Assembly: GCA_002839795.1 (NCBI GenBank)
Contig: PGYS01000016.1
Coordinates: forward strand, 1 to 35,896
DNA length: 35,896 nt
DNA from: Ignavibacteriae bacterium HGW-Ignavibacteriae-3
GTDB taxonomy: Bacteria; Bacteroidota; Ignavibacteria; Ignavibacteriales; Melioribacteraceae
Direction: 5' to 3'
Positions 32,989 through 35,896 of the stretch are shown piece after piece (position 1 is the stretch's first letter; every line of letters begins with the position of its first letter). The translations under genes were made by a program, and so were the position numbers. The notes beneath the pieces are model-generated. The model made no database searches. It worked only from the letters and a program-made list of their open reading frames with translations, and was not told the origin of the DNA.

Positions 32989-34113
32989 TTATTTTTTTAG
33001 AATCGATGAGTTGTAATAATCAATAAATTTTTTAACATAAGGCGAATCGCTAAAATATGCATGAATGAGAACCGGACGGTCCATCTCGCCGATTTTTTCG
33101 GCAAGCTTCGCCAACCTGGTTTTTCCGCTTGTCCGTTCTGTTAAAGGATAGTAATGCAGGGGAATATCAAAAGTGCTGCACAACTTCGTTTCCTTGTTTG
33201 TCCATGATGTATCTGCGGGGTCCTCCGGATTAAAAAGGGAAACAATGTTCTTAAATGACCCGTTTAATATATAACCCACAAATTCATCGTCCGTAGGAAA
33301 AGGTGTAACATACACCCCTTCTTCTAATTTAATTATTTCACCCCTTTCAAATTTTCCCAGCTCCTCTATTGATCTTGAATTCAGATTCGATGCGATTTTT
33401 GCCGAACTATTTGTGATTTCAATAATCCGTTTGGCAAGATTAACACGGTCTTTTCCCAAATAACAGTGAACAAAATATTTGCCCCGTGCGCTTTGGCTAA
33501 GAGCCCTTAATTCATTAAGAGCTCCTTCGTTGGAGCTTATCCAGGGAAGCATGGGAATGTTGATAAGTTCTATGCCGACTCTTTCGCAGGCCTCTATCTC
33601 GTCTTTCAAAAGTTTTGGTTCGAATGGTACGACAGCTTCGTGCAGAAGACTAATTACAGCGGTAAAATTATTCTTCTTTAATTCCCGCAATTCATACTCA
33701 TCGGGATATTGACCAAAGACGAACTCTGTGCCGTCATTTTTAACCACGGCAGTATTTTTAATATCAGCCTGAATTAATTTAGGGTTAACCCAGAGCCATA
33801 CCGAAAATCCCGAAAGAGCAGCTAATACAAAAAAAACAAGAAATTTTTTGAAGTATCCTTCTGATAAGACCAGAAGCCGTGTTACGAAAAGAGCCGAAAT
33901 GAAGGAAATGATTACTAAGCCGACTATGATTCCTTTAACTAAAAGATCCTGATCAGATTGCGCCCAATTATGTTCTGCGGCATAATTTATAGCCCACCGG
34001 ACAGGCCCGATTAGTGTGAGAGTGCCTAAAAAATATCCGAGCGAAAGCCAGGACAACAGTAAATAAAATATGCTCTTAATATTAATTTCAAAAAATCTTT
34101 TACCAAATCCCAT
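32989..34113 (-). CDS. Membrane protein with tandem dual-specificity-phosphatase-like domains, second one degenerate
   Basis: The 374-residue protein has three membrane segments at about 14-37, 60-82 and 90-109, then two similar cytosol- or periplasm-facing domains. Domain 1 (about 128-235) has GKYFVHCYLGKDRVNLAKR, a full HCx5R signature with Cys217 and Arg223, the phosphatase loop of protein tyrosine/dual-specificity phosphatases; Asp in the FEP/LPW loop region may be the acid. Domain 2 (about 265-374) has VLIHAYFSDSPYVKKF in the same place, where the Cys is Ala352 and the Arg is absent. Start: ATG 34113, with AGAAGGA six bases upstream, preferred to ATG 34137. Substrate could be a phospholipid, inositol phosphate or protein. 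Confidence 0.75.
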   Translation of the reverse strand: MGFGKRFFEINIKSIFYLLLSWLSLGYFLGTLTLIGPVRWAINYAAEHNWAQSDQDLLVKGIIVGLVIISFISALFVTRLLVLSEGYFKKFLVFFVLAALSGFSVWLWVNPKLIQADIKNTAVVKNDGTEFVFGQYPDEYELRELKKNNFTAVISLLHEAVVPFEPKLLKDEIEACERVGIELINIPMLPWISSNEGALNELRALSQSARGKYFVHCYLGKDRVNLAKRIIEITNSSAKIASNLNSRSIEELGKFERGEIIKLEEGVYVTPFPTDDEFVGYILNGSFKNIVSLFNPEDPADTSWTNKETKLCSTFDIPLHYYPLTERTSGKTRLAKLAEKIGEMDRPVLIHAYFSDSPYVKKFIDYYNSSILKK

Positions 34114-34411
34114 CAGCTGTCCTTCTAATTTCGTCATTAAGTTTTAAGATATAATAAAAATAATAAATAGATTGTTAGTATGACAGAATGATTTCTTTTA
34201 ATTTATAATTTTAAAAGATGACCAACGCAGTGAATTTTAATTACGAACCTCCGGGAAAGAGAAGATAGGTTTCGCTGCGGAAGTTTTAATGAAAGAGGGG
34301 TTTTGGGTTAACGTGCATGGTTGATTCAAAAAAACATACTTAATGCTGTGCGGGGTTAATTTTATTTGAGGTAAAATTTTCAGTTCTTAACGATCAACTC
34401 GACATTCTCAA
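34114..34411. other. AT-rich spacer without a recognised gene
   Basis: This 298-base spacer lies between the anti-sigma gene and the phosphatase-like gene, both on the minus strand. I see no conserved reading frame, tRNA or strong terminator. The promoter for the phosphatase-like gene should lie in 34138-34200, which is very AT-rich. Confidence 0.4.
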
Positions 34412-34663
34412 TTATTCATTCAGTCCCAGGCATTCCATTAATCTGTTATGCGCGTCTTCGGAAATTGTAACGTTATATTTTTTATAGAACTCGATTGTAG
34501 TCTCAACAGATTTGAAATAATGGTTGCAGTTATCGCATTCCTCAATATGTTTCTTTATAAGAAGGCAGTTCGGCGATTCAAGTTCCTCCCCCAGATTATC
34601 GCAAATGTGAGCCATCACATCTTTACAAACCGGTTTTTCATTGTCCATATTTAAATCTCTCAT
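34412..34663 (-). CDS. Anti-sigma factor with zinc-binding ZAS motif
   Basis: The 83-residue protein holds HIEECDNC at about 39-46, the HxxxCxxC zinc-binding anti-sigma motif, with a further Cys near the N-terminus (VCKDVMAHI). No membrane segment is present, so it would be a soluble, possibly redox-sensitive, inhibitor of the ECF sigma factor encoded just upstream. The gene overlaps the sigma gene by 26 bases from ATG 34663. An in-frame ATG at 34648 with GAGAG upstream is a realistic alternative that shortens it by five residues. Confidence 0.75.
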   Translation of the reverse strand: MRDLNMDNEKPVCKDVMAHICDNLGEELESPNCLLIKKHIEECDNCNHYFKSVETTIEFYKKYNVTISEDAHNRLMECLGLNE

Positions 34664-35204
34664 TTAGTTCGTCTCTTAAAAATGCCCGCGCGCGGTGCAA
34701 TCTGGATTTTACGGCGGCCACAGTTAAATCGACCGCTTTCGCGGTTTCTTCCGTTGATAAACCTTCAACATCTCTCAGCATAAAAACAACCCTGTAATCT
34801 GCCGGCAGTTTTCCTATTGCTATGTCAAGAAATTCCCTCAGCTCATTGTTCTCTGCAATTTTATCAGGAGTAACTTTCCAGTCGGCAATACTTTTTTCGT
34901 CGATTACGGCGCTCTCGTCTTCAAAAGAGGTAAACTCATGTTTGCCTTGTGAACGCGCGAGCATAAGACAGTGATTTGATACAACCCGGTACAGCCATGT
35001 CGAAAGTTTTGACTGACCGCTGAACTGCTTTATGTTCTTCACCATGCTCAGAAATGTTTCCTGCATGGTATGCTCGGCTTTTTCTTTATTCCGGCAGATC
35101 TTAAATGAAAAATTATAAACAGTCTGTTCGTAAAGTTTTACCAGCTCTGCTAATGCTTTCTTGTTTCCGTTCTGCGCTTCTTCAATAAGTCTGAGTTCAT
35201 TCAT
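34638..35204 (-). CDS. ECF-type RNA polymerase sigma factor
   Basis: The 188-residue protein has sigma region 2 at about 20-90 (ALAELVKLYEQTVYNFSFKI, then STWLYRVVSNHC) and region 4 at about 128-180, with LPADYRVVFMLRDVEGLSTE and the helix-turn-helix AAVKSRLHRARAFLRDEL. This is the group IV (extracytoplasmic function) layout. It is transcribed with a partner anti-sigma of the ZAS type. The regulon and the signal are not evident from the sequence. It follows the DNA glycosylase gene by 23 bases, in the same direction. Confidence 0.9.
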   Translation of the reverse strand: MNELRLIEEAQNGNKKALAELVKLYEQTVYNFSFKICRNKEKAEHTMQETFLSMVKNIKQFSGQSKLSTWLYRVVSNHCLMLARSQGKHEFTSFEDESAVIDEKSIADWKVTPDKIAENNELREFLDIAIGKLPADYRVVFMLRDVEGLSTEETAKAVDLTVAAVKSRLHRARAFLRDELNERFKYGQ

Positions 35205-35227
35205 TCGGTTTGATGCTCTGTTTGGAA

Positions 35228-35851
35228 TTAGGATTCATTTTTTGTGTCCAGACTTCTCCATAGATAAAGGCTTGCAATGGAGCGGTATGGAGGCCATTTG
35301 TTTTTTAAAGCTATCGAATTAACTTTTTTCTCGTCGGGCATATTTTTCAAGTCGTAATTTAACATAATGGCTTTACGAATACCAAGGTCGCCGACCGGAA
35401 GTACATTAATTCTTCCGAGTGTGAACATCAGAAACATGTGGGCGGTCCAATTTCCTATTCCCTTTACTTTCGTCAGCTCTGCAATTACTTCATCATCAGA
35501 TTTTGCAGATAGTCCGGCAAGTTTTATTTCACCAAGAATAATTTTATTCGAAAGATCCTTTACATATTTGACTTTTGCGTTTGATAAGCCGAGAGAGCGT
35601 AAAACCGAGTCATCGGTTTTAAGAATTGTTTCCGGCGTCGGATCATTATTGAAATAACTGTTAAATTTCATCTTTATCGCATCTGCGGCGTACATTGACA
35701 GCTGCTGTCCGATTATCGACCCCAACAAAAGATTAAAATATCTGCGCCGTTTTGTTAAATTGATAATGCCGATGTTTTTTATTATTCTTGAGAGCACTTT
35801 ATCATGTTTCGATAGATGTTTGACGGCATTTTTTATTTCACTATTTGGCAT
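35228..35851 (-). CDS. DNA-3-methyladenine glycosylase II (AlkA-type, HhH-GPD)
   Basis: The 207-residue protein removes alkylated bases from DNA. It has the helix-hairpin-helix LTKVKGIGNWTAHMFLMF at 126-143 and the following Gly/Pro-rich loop with catalytic Asp155 in LPVGDLGIRKA. The N-terminal segment SIIGQQLSMYAADAI at 45-59 is typical of the superfamily. The final WPPYRSIASLYLWRSLD matches the AlkA/MAG group. There is no C-terminal iron-sulphur cluster. It is shorter than E. coli AlkA because it lacks the N-terminal beta domain. It is the first gene of a possible unit with the ECF pair. Confidence 0.85.
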   Translation of the reverse strand: MPNSEIKNAVKHLSKHDKVLSRIIKNIGIINLTKRRRYFNLLLGSIIGQQLSMYAADAIKMKFNSYFNNDPTPETILKTDDSVLRSLGLSNAKVKYVKDLSNKIILGEIKLAGLSAKSDDEVIAELTKVKGIGNWTAHMFLMFTLGRINVLPVGDLGIRKAIMLNYDLKNMPDEKKVNSIALKNKWPPYRSIASLYLWRSLDTKNES

Positions 35852-35896
35852 TGAATGACCTCAAAAGATAACCGTTAATGGAAAATCAACTATTAA

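Overview
The window looks like ordinary chromosome from an AT-leaning Gram-negative of the FCB group. Ignavibacteria or a related Bacteroidota/Chlorobi-lineage organism is my best guess. This rests on the style of its lipoproteins and outer-membrane proteins, the BlaI/BlaR1 (M56) pair, PPK2, dispersed short palindromes, and an arginine operon that uses ArgJ and carries argR inside it. No marker gene gives a firm taxonomic call. I see no phage, plasmid, insertion sequence, CRISPR array, rRNA or tRNA.

Layout. 1-3400: the 3' end of an unknown gene, a small ACT-like regulator, a DUF2975 membrane protein with its YozG-type repressor (preceded by a tiny remnant of a second DUF2975-like gene), and a secreted beta-lactamase-fold serine hydrolase with a TPR. 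3498-9765: a compact arginine operon argC-argJ-argB-argR-argG-argH. Its genes overlap or nearly touch, and two ARG boxes sit on the -35 and -10 elements of the promoter. The repressor gene inside the operon implies autoregulation by arginine. 10200-16000: a NatA/NatB-like ABC exporter, a small unknown protein, a YitT-family membrane protein, an O-methyltransferase and an unusual lipoprotein. 16170-19930: a decayed radical SAM gene, nhaA, a PPK2-family polyphosphate kinase, the 3' stump of a thioredoxin-like gene, and a GNAT acetyltransferase. 19933-23860: an orphan triple-PAS hybrid-free histidine kinase (minus strand) and an AI-2E/PerM-family permease.

24041-29160 is a nucleic-acid maintenance block: RNase P RNA (rnpB) immediately followed by recJ, then yebC, ruvC, a small outer-membrane beta-barrel protein, and ruvA. 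29201-31650 is a minus-strand blaI-blaR1-type operon with a perfect palindrome in its upstream region that is a good candidate for the BlaI operator. The BlaR1-like protein lacks the usual penicillin sensor and has a Lys/Glu-rich tail instead. 31819-32985 is a threonine synthase. The last part, on the minus strand, holds a membrane-anchored tandem dual-specificity-phosphatase-like protein, an ECF sigma/anti-sigma pair and an AlkA-type DNA glycosylase.

No whole new system is evident. The points most worth a second look are the tandem phosphatase-like membrane protein with one intact and one dead active site, the BlaR1-like receptor with a non-standard output/sensor region, the winged-helix-like lipoprotein, the ARG-box promoter with argR inside its own operon, the rnpB-recJ junction, several gene remnants, and the dispersed palindromic repeats. 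Functional assignments come from recognising motifs by eye; no database search was run.
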